Part shown: positions 10,276 through 21,758 of the stretch, in pieces
How the letters are laid out: each line of letters opens with the position of its first letter
How positions within the stretch are numbered: position 1 is the first letter of the stretch
NCBI GenBank assembly: GCA_942486035.1
Contig: CALNXK010000020.1
Span: 3,272,501-3,336,500 of the forward strand
Direction: 5' to 3'
Length of the DNA stretch: 64,000 nt
DNA from: Porites lobata
Lineage: Eukaryota > Cnidaria > Anthozoa > Scleractinia > Poritidae
Made by a program: the position numbers and the translations under genes
The notes under the pieces: generated by a model
Told to the model about the DNA's origin: nothing
Databases searched by the model: none
What the model saw: only the letters and a program-made list of their open reading frames with translations

Positions 10276-11949
10276 TTACTGTACATGTACTTGTGCCTTT
10301 AGTGCGCGATTAAGTGTATTATCACTAGCCTACAAATAATCTGTGTAGTTTACTCAAATAATACTTGCTTTCTATTTATTCAACAGATCAGCCTGGTATG
10401 GGATGTTGGTGACAGAAAGTCCTCTCAAAGCAAACAGGATTAATACATGTTAATTACAAGTCTTAGTCTTGTAAAGTGGTTCCAGGGCTGTCACTAAGGG
10501 CCATAAACCAGACTTTAAATCGGCTACTTTGAGCCCAATACTTGGCTGTTTTGAGAGGAAACGAAACTTTCCACATTTTCAATGTCCCGCTCACTAATTT
10601 CACTTAAACCCTGCAACTTGCAATCTTAGTGACAGCCTTGTGCATCTAACTTTTACATCATCAGTTTATGAAAATGATTTGTTATTTGGATTTTGTTGTT
10701 AAATTTGACTGTAAACACTTCTGGGAGTGAAAGGGCTAAATCAAGAAACCATCAATGTTATACATGTATTAGGCTTTCAGTCTTTTTATTTCTGATCTAA
10801 AATTGTTTAAGCTTTTAATTTGAATTATGCTAAACTATACTAAATATTTTCATTTTGGAAGAGTCCATTTTGACCCATCTTTACATTAATTTGTGTGTTA
10901 GAGTTGCTGTTTTTTATCAAAATTTAACTTCATCAGTTTTCTTGTACACCCTGTACCTTACATGTAAATGCTAATAATTATTTTAAACTATAAATCATCT
11001 TAATTTGGTATAATACTAAGTTAAGATGATTTTTTTGGATATTTTGAGAAGACTGTTTTGACCCATTTGAAAAGTTTATGTACACTGTATCTTCTTATTT
11101 AAACCTTACGTGTTGGAAAAATTTTCGTTTTTTAAATTTTTAATGTAATGACAAAGATGCTAACACAGAAATAAATCATGTTATATTTAGAAAATTCAGT
11201 TTTAGAGTATCAGTGTGTTTTGTTTTTTAAAACCTTGTAATATCACTCTTTGCGGGACTAACCTTAAAGAATGCGATTCGTATTTGCAGCTTTTGCAGTT
11301 ACAACAATGTAGCATACCTGGCGATTTTCATGGGATTTGAAATGTAAAAATAAAGATAGGCAATTTGAAAATTAGCTATGGTAATGCAAAATTGGAAACG
11401 GAAAGGGGCCCTATTTTTTAAACTACTACTTATTCAAAGTTCATCTACTGGTTAAACAACCATAACTCCATTAAAGCAAGTTATAACTTAATAGTAGGGA
11501 TGACTAATGTCAGTTTGAAGTTGGGTTCTTATTTTTCTATAGGTCTATTGGGTTTTCAACGCTTTATAACTTTTCGTTTTTGTTGTCAGTTTTGAAGAAT
11601 AAAAACAAAATTTCTGGCCTAATCCTTTAACTGTGTGTTGAAGTGTTGTTACATATTAGGGTATTTTATTTTATGTCGAAACTTGAATTGAGGATTACTC
11701 ATACAATTATTTGTAATGTATACATGAGTAATCCTCCATGGCTCCAGATTGTAAATACTATGGAGAGATGATGGGGAACCAAAGAAAACAACTGGTATTA
11801 AGTACACAACAAAAATCCAATGTTTGTGTGGAAAAATTCAGATATTTGACATGGACAAAAATAAAATCTTGATTGTTAAAAGTTTGGTAAGAAAAATTTA
11901 CCGATTACTATTATATTTCCCTTTATTTTTAAAGTTTCCAGTGTGTTTA
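10276..11949. other. Non-coding AT-rich stretch
   Basis: No convincing frame or repeat beyond scattered T-runs. The frame at 11,824-12,009 overlaps the start of the GTAAAGG-word arm and has no recognisable motif. Confidence 0.4.
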
Positions 11950-12420
11950 TGTGTATTTATATATGGCGTAAAGGAGCTTGTATTTTCGCTTTACACAAGC
12001 TTAAAGTAGGGTTTACACAAGCTTTACGCAAAACGTAAAGGTGTTGCGTAAAGTTTTTGTTTCATTACGCCAGCTTTATATGTACGCGTAAAGGTGCTGT
12101 AAAGTTGAACTTTACGTAGAGTAAAGGAAGCGTAAAGTTGTGTAAAATTCAACTATACGCTGACTTTACGTTGTCATTACGCTCACGTAAATTTGATTTT
12201 TCATGCTGTGGATCAAAACAGTAGTTTCCCATACTTTTCCCCATTGTAGCAAAGTTGATCAAATATCAGTTCTTCTGTATCTTTGCTCAGGATGGCAAAT
12301 ATTGCCATGATAGCAGTTTTCCATACTTTAAGTAAGGTAAACAAAGTTGATTAAAATATCACTTTTTTACACTTTCACTCAAGATAGCAAATTTGATCAA
12401 AACATCATTATCCACATGTT
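11950..12420 (-). repeat. Internal inverted arm of the large element
   Basis: The order is mirrored relative to 4799-5620. GCGTAAAGG/TTTACGC words come first (11,965-12,190), then CACGTAAATTTGATTTTTCATGC, whose tail inverts the 5395 region, then AGCAAAGTTGATCAAA-type words to about 12,390. This suggests 4799-12,420 was once one smaller symmetric element, with 12,421-19,240 added inside its right arm. Confidence 0.6.
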
Positions 12421-14639
12421 TCTTATTTTTATTTGGTACCATAAATGACTGACAAACAATTTAGACACCAAACAAAATTTCAAGAATAAAATGACTTTAT
12501 TATCTTTAATATACACTGTACAATAAAAAACAAGATAAATTAAAAGAAAGTTCCATTGGCCTCTGCAGGGCACTGCATGTACCAGAAAATATATGCCTTT
12601 AAATAAAAAGCACATACAATGTGAAACTATCTAAATTCATAAGTGAATAAGAATGTACATTGGGTTTGAAAGTGCAAGTCAACACTAGCTGGTTCATAAT
12701 TATCTAAGGTTGGTACAGGTAAAACGTAACTCCATTTGAGTGGTATACTTCAAATATACTCTTTCTAGATTCAATTGATACTATTGGCAAATGGTTGTAC
12801 TATGACAACACGTACACATCACTCCGAATGTAGATGTGACATCCTTACTAATGGACAGAACATCAACCACAGGAAATAAAATTAGCCTCAAATTATTATG
12901 ATAAGCGATATTCCTCTAATTATTATTTATAAGAACTTGTTTTCATCTGATAATTATTATCCACTACCCAAAATAGGCAGTGAATAATATTATATAGTGT
13001 ACCTAGTGCTATTCACTTACCCCAAGGGGAGATACATCTGTATGATTCATTTTTAACCAAATCAGTTATATAAAAATATTTCTTGTAAATAAAATGAGTT
13101 ACTATGCGAAAGCTCTGTGCATTTCTGTGATTTGGGTACGACTTTGATATATTTTTACCCAGCAGTAAACACTTATAAGGTTAATTTTGTCACCTTTTTA
13201 GCATGTACATGTATTTTACTTTACAGGTGCTTCATTTACTGCTAAACTTCTAAAACTAGCATGAAATGACACCCCAATTTTACTCTCATCCTATAGGTAG
13301 CCAAAAGCTTTTCAAGTTATGAAAGCAAATCTGCTATCCACTGATTTGGTTAAATACTTGTATTATTATTATTATTATTATATCACTGTAAATAATATGA
13401 TTTGGTGAAATTCTTGTATTATTATATGACCATAAATAATTTATTACATTTATTTTTTTCACTAAAATCAAATTATTTGCTAAAAATTTGAGCAATTTTT
13501 TTCTGATTCACATGATCAGCTGTTTTGCTGGCAGTATTGGACTGATTAAATATCCAAATTATCCAAACACAATCTTTACACTATAAAAGCTCTGTAGAAC
13601 TTCTTTAATTCATCATCATTATTATTGTTATTGGCATGCAGGTGATTAAAATTTAAGCCATGCTTATCAAAAAACTGTTATCACACACGGTATTTTTTTT
13701 TTTTGGCATAAAACACAACTGCACTCTTTTTTCATAAAATATGCCAAGAACAAAATAGGATCATGGCATTTGGAGTCCAGTAATTACTCTACTATGGGGT
13801 GTATAGGCTAGATTTAGTCCTAGGAGTGGCACTTTTTAAGGCAGTGCTTAGGGTAGCCCTAGGATCTGTCACCACTGCGGAAAGTGGATGCAGATGTATC
13901 TCCAATTACATATGTTGGGTGAATGGACACGACGACTGAAAATACAGCTGCATTTACAGGCTAATAGATGGAAGGTTTTTAAAATTCAGTAAAGTTGCCA
14001 AGTTACAGAGTGATTTGGTGCAAACTAACAAGGACAGCTCTGCAAAGATGGCAAATTTTGCAGACATTTGTCTGGTAAGGGAAAGTTTGTGGCTCCACCA
14101 TACCATACAAAGGTCATTGAGATTATGTGACTTTGTGTCAACACTTTATTTCAAATCGGACTAATCACAAACAGCGTAAGAACCTAGCCAATCACAAAAC
14201 GCTGACATACATGCATGTCTTTGTGACCCTGTGGGATTCAAACATGATATTGTGCACTAATTCTCAGACGGCATGCTCTATACAGAAGGTTTAGAGTGTC
14301 TGCAACACAGGCAAGATCTTCATTGGATTGTGACAAATCACTTTGAGATTTGGTAATTTACCTAGTTTTAACGTGGCTCCTTCCCATGGGTGTCAAAGGA
14401 TATTAACTCACTACATTGTAGGTCTTCATCAAAACTCAAAAAATTGTGCAATTGTCTACTGAGTTAATATGGTTCTAGGAACTTAACTGAAAAGGAACTG
14501 AATCATGATGCATGTCAACTTCAACTTGAGTGTTATTATTATTTTGTACATTATCTAAAATTAATGTCTTCTTCGTTTCTGAATGTTCTTCAAAAAATTA
14601 TCTGTGTTATGCTTATGATCAAGTTCCTTTTTCTATTGT
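12421..14639. other. Non-coding AT-rich stretch
   Basis: No supported gene. There are ATT-rich tracts near 13,360-13,440 and a poly-T run at 13,693-13,703. No repeat boundary could be placed. Confidence 0.4.
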
Positions 14640-14969
14640 AAGTGGTGGGTGCCAGAGCAACCTCAGGAGCATCATCTGGTGCTCCTTGGTTTGATGCTGG
14701 TCTCATTGTGTGCTCTATTACCATTATTTTCACTTCATTGGCTTTGACACCATGCAACTTTGCGGTCCAACTGGGCCATTAAACCATTAACCTCAATGCT
14801 CTGCCAGGAAAGTGGCCTTACACAGAGATTTTCCCTGTTTGGGAGGTCCTCATCTGAACCTGAAGAATTACCGTCATGCCACTCTGATACAGCTGTTTCA
14901 GACAAAGACTCCTCTGATGACATATATGCAATGGACATACATGCAAGGTACTTGTCCTTGTCTGACTAA
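14640..14969 (-). pseudogene. Unrecognised decayed coding patch inside the large element
   Basis: The minus-strand frame 14,938-14,735 encodes 67 residues with an acidic, serine-rich stretch (SSGSDEDLPNRENL) followed by RPLSWQSIEVNGLMAQLD. A +1 shift near 14,745 opens a further frame toward 14,640. The pattern of an acidic stretch, an RPL-W motif and then a basic tail looks like the C-terminus of a real protein, possibly transposon-encoded. I do not recognise the family. Independent support is only composition and the continuation of open frame after one shift. Confidence 0.3.
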
Positions 14970-15589
14970 CTGATGCTAGTTGACTCCCTCAGAGCATATT
15001 GGCCCTTTAATTTTTTTTCTGAAAGAAAAATGAAGAGCCATGATTTAGCAGCCAACAAGTAACCCACAGTTGGTAAACAAGCATGTACTGCTCATACTCA
15101 GTGTAAATGATTGGGTTGCAGAACAATGACACGATGCTAAAAGCTGAAAACACTCTCTTAATCAAAGGAACAGTTTGAGGATATTTGTGAGAAAAATTTC
15201 TCCCTGCATTTTATTCCTGCTAACTTTTTCACTAAATATATAATATGTTTTTTGGAACAGGTGTTAAAGTAGAGAGCAGAAATGCCTCTTTCTGTTGAAT
15301 CTGCATTTGTTTCATTAAGACTCTTTTAAGTGTAAATAAAAACTGAAATAAATTAATTCCCCTGTCATTCAAGAGCAGAACTGATAGTGTCCCACAGGTC
15401 ACCAGGCTCTAACAGAGCACAGCCATGACTCAACTGTACACATAAACCGTAAAACCGGTCAGAACCTGAGAAACATAACATTAAGGCAACCCACATGTTG
15501 CTTAGAACAATAATTAATTAATTGTGGTTATTTGGCATGATAAAGCCAAAGCATTTACTCGCAAAATGAACTAACAAAGATCCCTCAAC

Positions 15590-18205
15590 ATCATTGAGCT
15601 GTACAAAAAGTATAAATAATGAGGTATTGTCATTTAAAATGTGGACCAGTAATACAGTGGTCACTTGGAATGACACTTATGCTTCAAGATCTGGCAAGTG
15701 CCGTCATTCGCAAAATGAGCCAAAATTAAGATCTCACAATATCACTGAACCATATGTATAAACCATAAGAGTTTTGGATGGTACAATTTATGAAAGAAGA
15801 ATCACTTGTCATTTAAATGTGGAACAATAATATGGTGGTCACTCAGAAGGACACATAGGCTTCAAGATCTGGCATACGCTGTCACTCGCAAAATGAACCA
15901 AAATTGAGATCTCATAATATCACTGAACCATATGTATAAACCACGAGAGTTTTGGATGGTACAATTCATGAAAGAAGAATCACTTGTCATTTAAATGTGG
16001 AACAATAATACGGTGGTCACTCAGAATGACACATAGGCTTCACTCGCAAAATGAAAAAATGCCATCACTCGCAAAATGAACCAAAATTAAGATCTCACAA
16101 TATCACTGAACCATACGTATAAACCATAAGAGTTTTGGATGGTACAATTTATGAAAGAAGAATAACTTGTCATTTAAATGTGGAACAATAATACGGTGGT
16201 CACTCAGAATGACACATAGGCTTCACTCGCAAAATGAAAAAATGCCATCACTCGCAAAATTAACAAAAAAATTAAGATCTCACAATATCACTGAACCATA
16301 CGTATAAACCATAAGAGTTTTGGATGGTACAATTTATGAAAGAAGAATCACTTGTCATTTAAATGTGGAACAATAATACGGTGGTCACTCAGAATGACAC
16401 ATAGGCTTCAAGATCTGGCATATGCCGTCACTCGCAAAATGAGCCAAAATTAAGATCTCACAATATCACTGAACCATATGTATAAGCCATAAGAGTTTTG
16501 GATGGTACAATTTATGAAAGAAGAATCACTTGTCATTTAAATGTAGAACAACAATACGGTGGTCACTCACAATGACACATAGCCTTCACTCGCAAAATGA
16601 ACCAAAATTAAGATCTCACAATATCACTAAACTATATGTATAAACCATAAGAGTTTTGGATGGTACAATTTATGAAAGAAGAATCAATTGTCATTTAAAT
16701 GTGGAACAATAATACAGTGGTCACTCAGAATAACACATACTGTAGGCTTCAAGATCTGGCAAGTGCCGTCACTTGCAAAATGAAAAAAAATTAAGATCTC
16801 ACAATATCACTGAACCATATGTATAAACCATGAGAGTTTTGGATGGTACAATTTATGAAAGAAGAATCACTTGTCATTTAAATGTGGAACAATAATACGG
16901 TGGTCACTCAGAATGACACATAGGCTTCAAGATCGGGCATACGCCGTCACTCGTAAAATGAACCAAAATTAAGATCTCACAATATCACTGAACCATACGT
17001 GTAAACCATGAGAGTTTTGGATGGTACAATTTATGAAAGAAGAATCACTTGTCATTTAAATGTGGAACAATAATACGGTGGTCACTCAGAATGACACATA
17101 GGCTTCACTTGCAAAATGAACCAAAATTAAGATCTCACAATATCACTGAACCATATGTATAAACCATAAGAGTTTTGGATGGTACAATTTATGAAACAAG
17201 AATCACTTGTCATTTAAATGTGGAACAATAATACGGTGGTCACTCAGAATGACACATAGGCTTCAAGATCTGGCATATGCCGTCACTCGCAAAATGAGCT
17301 AAAATTAAGATCTCACAATATCACTGAACCATATGTATAAGCCATAAGAGTTTTGGATGGTACAATTTATGAAAGAAGAATCTCTTGTCATTTAAATGTA
17401 GAACAACAATACAGTGGTCACTCACAATGACACATAGCCTTGACTCGCAAAATGAAAAAAATGCCGTCACTCGCAAAATGAACCAAAATTAAGATCTCAC
17501 AATATCACTAAACTATATGTATAAACCATAAGAGTTTTGGATGGTACAATTTATGAAAGAAGAATCAATTGTCATTTAAATGTGGAACAATAATACGGTG
17601 GTCACTCAGAGGGACACATAGGCTTGAAGATCTGGGAAGTGCGGTCACTCACAAAATGAAAAAAAATTAAGATCTCACAATATCACTGAACCATATGTAT
17701 AAACCATGAGAGTTTTGGATGGTACAATTTATGAAAGAAGAATCACTTGTCATTTAAATGTGGAACAATAATACGGTGGTCACTCAGAATGACACATACT
17801 GTAAGCTTCAAGATCTGGCAAGTGCCGTCACTCGCAAAATGAACCAAAATTAAGATCTCACAGTATCACTGAACCATATGTATAAACCATAAGAGTTTTG
17901 GATGGTACAATTTATGAAATAAGAATCATTTGTCATTTAAATGTGGAACAATAATACAATTGTCACTCAGAATGACACATATGCTTCAAGATCTGGCAAA
18001 CTTATGCCGTCACTTGCAAAATGAACCAAATTAAGATTTCACAATATCACTGAACCATAACTATGTATAGATGTAAAACAAGAGTTTTTGACTGTAAAAA
18101 TTTCAAAAGGAAAATCATTTGTCATTTGAAATGTAGTAGAATATTAAATAATAAACTATAGTGACCACTGCTTTGTCAAGTGCTGTCACCTGAAAAGTAC
18201 AGTAA
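15590..18205 (+). repeat. Satellite-like tandem array, about 15 units of about 165-190 bp
   Basis: The anchor AAGATCTCACAATATCACTG recurs at about 15,728, 15,907, 16,089, 16,275, 16,450, 16,610, 16,790, 16,970, 17,128, 17,307, 17,490, 17,670, 17,850 and 18,032. Each unit continues with GAGTTTTGGATGGTACAATT and GTCATTTAAATGTGGAACA. The outer units are more diverged than the central ones. Some units lack or duplicate an ACTCGCAAAATGA block. Variant sets repeat with a shift near 855 bp, about five units, so a higher-order structure is present. No protein is encoded. Confidence 0.93.
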
Positions 18206-18853
18206 CACCAAAGATCTAACATATTAACTCAGCTGTACAACAAGCCAAATTACTGAATTATGGACATGCTAAGGTCACATCACCGACTTATATCGGTGTA
18301 AAAGAAATGTTTGCCTGCACAGCTCAAGATCTGGCTACTTAAGATTATTCCATTAATGAAGACGATGCGCAACAAAGAGTACAGTTATTTCTGCAGTAAA
18401 CAAAAAGGAATCAATCAATGGCATATCTGTGCATGCATCTTAAATTTTAAGATTCGTCTTGGAGGTTTTAAGCTTACGCAAAGTTATTAGAAAACCAAAG
18501 TAAGTAAACGAACCACGATATCAAGAAGAACATACCTTTCTGCAATCCAGCTGAGTTGATGACTTGGAAACAGGCTTTATGTGAAGAATATCGCAACTGA
18601 TCACTGTCTCTCGAAAATAACAAAGGTATAAATCGTAATAGAACAGCTGAATAGAAAGACAGGCTTTCTATTATCCGAAAATAACACAACTACTCGTTTT
18701 GCAACGCTGTATCGCTTGTGAAGTCCGCGTGAATTTGAACTGTTCAACGAAAGTTTATTTTACACTATTCTATTGGTTCAAAAGCCGCACGTGACAATGT
18801 AAATCAAATCGCGCATGTGCCAAAGTCACGTGGAAGCCCGGGAAACAACAAAC
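18206..18853. other. Non-coding stretch left of a short GC-richer block
   Basis: No gene seen up to 18,720. Between 18,770 and 18,850 the sequence gains promoter-like words (ATTGGTTC, GCACGTGAC, TCACGTGG) before the ATG at 18,854. Regulatory function is only a suggestion. Confidence 0.3.
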
Positions 18854-18988
18854 ATGGCGGCTGATCTTGCGACGGAGTGCATTCAGGACTACATTCACCC
18901 GGACGATGAAACTCTGCAATCTACTATTGAAATGACTCCTGGGTTCAAACCTTTCACATATTGTGCATTTTGTTCACCCAAATTGTAA
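18854..18988 (+). CDS. Short reading frame, possible stranded first exon fused to a repeat
   Basis: An ATG in good context (AACATGG) opens a 44-residue frame starting MAADLATEC. It then runs into sequence also found in the SINE-like repeat at 53,001-53,280 (the IQDYIHPDDE and GFKPFT blocks, including TCACCCGGACGAT). The upstream 80 bases contain CCAAT- and E-box-like words. One reading is a host promoter and first exon carried into the large element and cut by a repeat. A chance frame is equally possible. Confidence 0.25.
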   Translation: MAADLATECIQDYIHPDDETLQSTIEMTPGFKPFTYCAFCSPKL

Positions 18989-19239
18989 ATGGTAACGTTT
19001 TACGTCAGGGCCTCCTATTCCGAGACTTCTTGTGATATTTTTTTTTTTCCGAGCCACCGACCCAATATCAGGAAACGCATTCGACGCTAAACGAAAAAAA
19101 AGGGGTTGTGGCCTTACCCGAAATAACCAGCTGCAGCAAGTAATATGATAAACTTTAAGAAGAATGTGATGGTGATTGAAACGGGGCAATGGAAAATCAA
19201 AACTTGCGTGAAATAACACTGTGAAGTTTGGTAAATGTG

Positions 19240-19630
19240 CAAACGTTGGTTAAAGTGCTCGTAAAGATAGTTCTTTGATCATATTTTCCTTAAATTTACG
19301 CCTCTAGTAACCATAAATTTACACAGTAACTTTGCTATGCCAGAAAATATCAAGCAAACATTCACTTTTGACGTTCGATTTTTACACAGAGAACAAAATG
19401 GCGGCAAATTTGAATCTAAACACCAAATTTACTATGGGGAGCAAAAGTGAAACAAAATATCTGTAAACTTGATATTTACTCCACATTTACGCCACCCTTG
19501 CAGAAAAGTAAACTTTCACTTTCGAACAAAATTTGCACCAAGAACAAATAAGTAGCAACATTAGTACCCTAAATTTACAATAGATTTGCTCAACTAGCAA
19601 ACTTAGGCAAATCCGTTTTTTCGTCCAGTG
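19240..19630 (-). repeat. Right end of the large element, subterminal word repeats
   Basis: Read from the right end inward, CACTGGACGAAAAAACGG is followed by spaced GCAAATCT, GTAAATTTA, GCAAATTTTG and AGCAAAGTTAC words. This mirrors the composition of the left arm without strict alignment beyond the first 22 bases. Confidence 0.6.
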
Positions 19631-19637
19631 ATCGATC

Positions 19638-21587
19638 CTAAACATCCAGGACAAAGTCTTTATAGCGCGCAGGCTGTCTTATAGTTCGGGTCGACCTCCG
19701 CACAGGCCTTCCCGCTGCGTCATCTTCCTTTTCGGTAGAATGCCCAGCTTGTACTTGGGAATTTTCGGATACTCCTGTAGTCCCTGGAATTCCGCTTGGC
19801 CCTGATACCTCTGTCGTCTCCGGAACTCTGCTTGGCCCTGGCTCATCTGTCTGTACTGTAGAACTTGCTTGTACCACTTGGTCTTCGTTGCCATTGGATA
19901 CACCATTGTGCTCGTTGTATTTCTTTACGAACGCAGTGTTCCTTTTCAGTTGCACACCAGCTTCGTTCCTAAGCGTTACCTCTGTTCCTGTCCTCTGAAC
20001 CACCTTAAAAGGAGCAGGGTTGAAGTTGGTTGACAGCTTGTTCGTTTTTTCGGCTTTCAAAAGTACTGTGTCACCAACACGTATGCTCTTGGGCGTGGCA
20101 CCTCTCTTGAGATCTGCATAAGCTTTGCCCTTTAATTTACTTGACCAATCCCGCTCTCGCACTTCTTCGCCTGGCACCCCGACCGTCTCTCTCCTTAACT
20201 CTGGCAATTTGGACCTAACCTCGTGGCCAAACATCATGTAACAGGGGGTAGCCCCCGTCGTCGTTTGCGGAGTGGATCTGTACGCCATCAACCATACAAG
20301 CAATTCAGTTCTCCAGTTCTTTCCTTCTAAATGTGCAATCTGTAGACATTTAAGTAACGAGCGATTTTGGCGTTCCACCTCTCCATTAGCTTGAGGCCAC
20401 AACGGCGTCGTTTTCCTGTGCTCAATACCATTTGTGCGTAAATATGCTTCAGATTCTTCGGATACGAACTGGGGCCCATTATCTGTCCTTAAAGAGAACG
20501 GAAAACCGAATCTGGCAAACATGGGTGCAAGTGCTTCGATGACCTTGGCACTTGTTGTAGACTTCAGAATAGCAACTTCTAAGAAACGACTGTAGTAATC
20601 GATCACCACCAAAACACTCTCTCCTGTGGGTAGGGGTCCCAGCAGGTCTGCTCCACAATCCTGCCAAGGAGCACTTGGAGGAAGAACGCGGGACATCGGC
20701 TCAGGAGGTTTAAATCCAGAAGTGACCTGGCAGCCATGACAAACTTTACAAAATTTCTCAACTCCCTTGTCCATTCCCGGCCACCAAACTTTACTACGGA
20801 GCCGATACTTCGTCTTCACTATACCCTGGTGCCCTTCGTGTGCCAGCCGCACCACCCTGTTGCGCAGGAGCTTGGGAACCACAATCCCTGTGCCGCGAAG
20901 CAATAGCTCACAATAGACGCATAATTCGTCCTTGACTTGTGCATACGAGGGAAGTGTACACCGGTCCCAGTCCCCTGACCTCACGCAACTCTTTACGATC
21001 GTCAATTCTTCGTCAAAATAGGAAGCTTCTTCAATTTTTGTAGGTGATAGAGCAACGGGTATACAGCTTATAGCAATGGCTCTGACAAAGTCGTAGTCTT
21101 CTCCATGGTCCACTTGATCCAAGGAGTTCAAACGGGACAACGCGTCGGCTATATTTGTCTTCCCTGGGCGGTACACCACTTTAAAATCGTACCCTTGTAG
21201 TCTTAAGACCCATCTCTCTATTCGGGCGCAAGGCTTTGAAGTGCCCGAGTAGACACGCTCTAAAGGCTTGTGATCTGTTTCCAACTCGAAGCTCTGTCCG
21301 GAAACGTGCATGTTGAACCGTTCACACGCCCAAACCAAGGCAAGTGCCTCTTTCTCTGTTTGGCTGTAGCGTCGTTCCACGTCAGTTAGGCTCCTCGACG
21401 CGTAGGAGACAACTCTCCACATTCCCCCCTGCTGCTGGGTGAGAACCGCTCCTAATCCAACTGGAGACGCATCGGCAATGATTCGCGTTCTGCAGCCAAC
21501 CTTAAAATAAGCCAGTGTCTCTGCCTGGGTGATTAGACGCTTCAGTTCCTCAAAGGCTGTTTGCTGCTCTTTACCCCAGTGAAACAC
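19638..21587 (-). pseudogene. Gypsy-like Pol, RNase H and integrase part
   Basis: An open stretch of 649 residues from an internal Met. RNase H (about 30-155) retains D39, E80, D105 and D148. The integrase zinc finger is H250/H253/C280/C283. The integrase core has D314 (GADLLG), D369 (TDN) and E405 (NGEVER), with 35 residues between the last two, as in active enzymes. A chromodomain was not evident; the tail around 520-545 resembles a GPY/F module. The frame is separated from the upstream RT part by about 170 bases containing frameshifts, stops and missing sequence. It therefore cannot be made as one polyprotein. It ends DFVLDV, 7 bases from the 14.8-kb insertion. Confidence 0.9.
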
Positions 21588-21758
21588 GATGCCCTTCCTG
21601 GTTAACTCTTGAATAGGCTTGGGATGAACTTAGCGGAATATTGGACAAGACCCATAAACGATCGCACTTCACTTGCGTCTTTGGGAGATCTAGCATCTCT
21701 TATAGCAGCAATCTTCTCTTCGGATGGGTTTATGCCGTCACTAGTGACCAAAGAACAC

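Larger units (their letters stand above)
4799..19630. mobile_element. 14.8-kb element with 22-bp perfect inverted ends, no recognised transposase
   Basis: CACTGGACGAAAAAACGG begins at 4799, and its exact reverse complement ends at 19,630; the match covers 22 bases. The flanks on either side are the two halves of the Gypsy-like element's 3' region: pol stop codon 8-10 bases to the right, and the untranslated region plus polypurine tract to the left. This shows the unit was inserted as a block. No clear target duplication was found. Just inside both ends the sequence is dense in GCAAATTT-like words. Further in, inverted arms carry TTTACG/GTAAAGG words. The interior holds at least three MITE families, a satellite array and one decayed minus-strand coding patch. 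It could be a giant non-autonomous DNA transposon or a composite of several insertions. Confidence 0.7.

Noticed and set aside
15590..18205. CRISPR-like array
   Set aside because: Units of 165-190 bp with no unique spacers; it is a eukaryotic tandem repeat.
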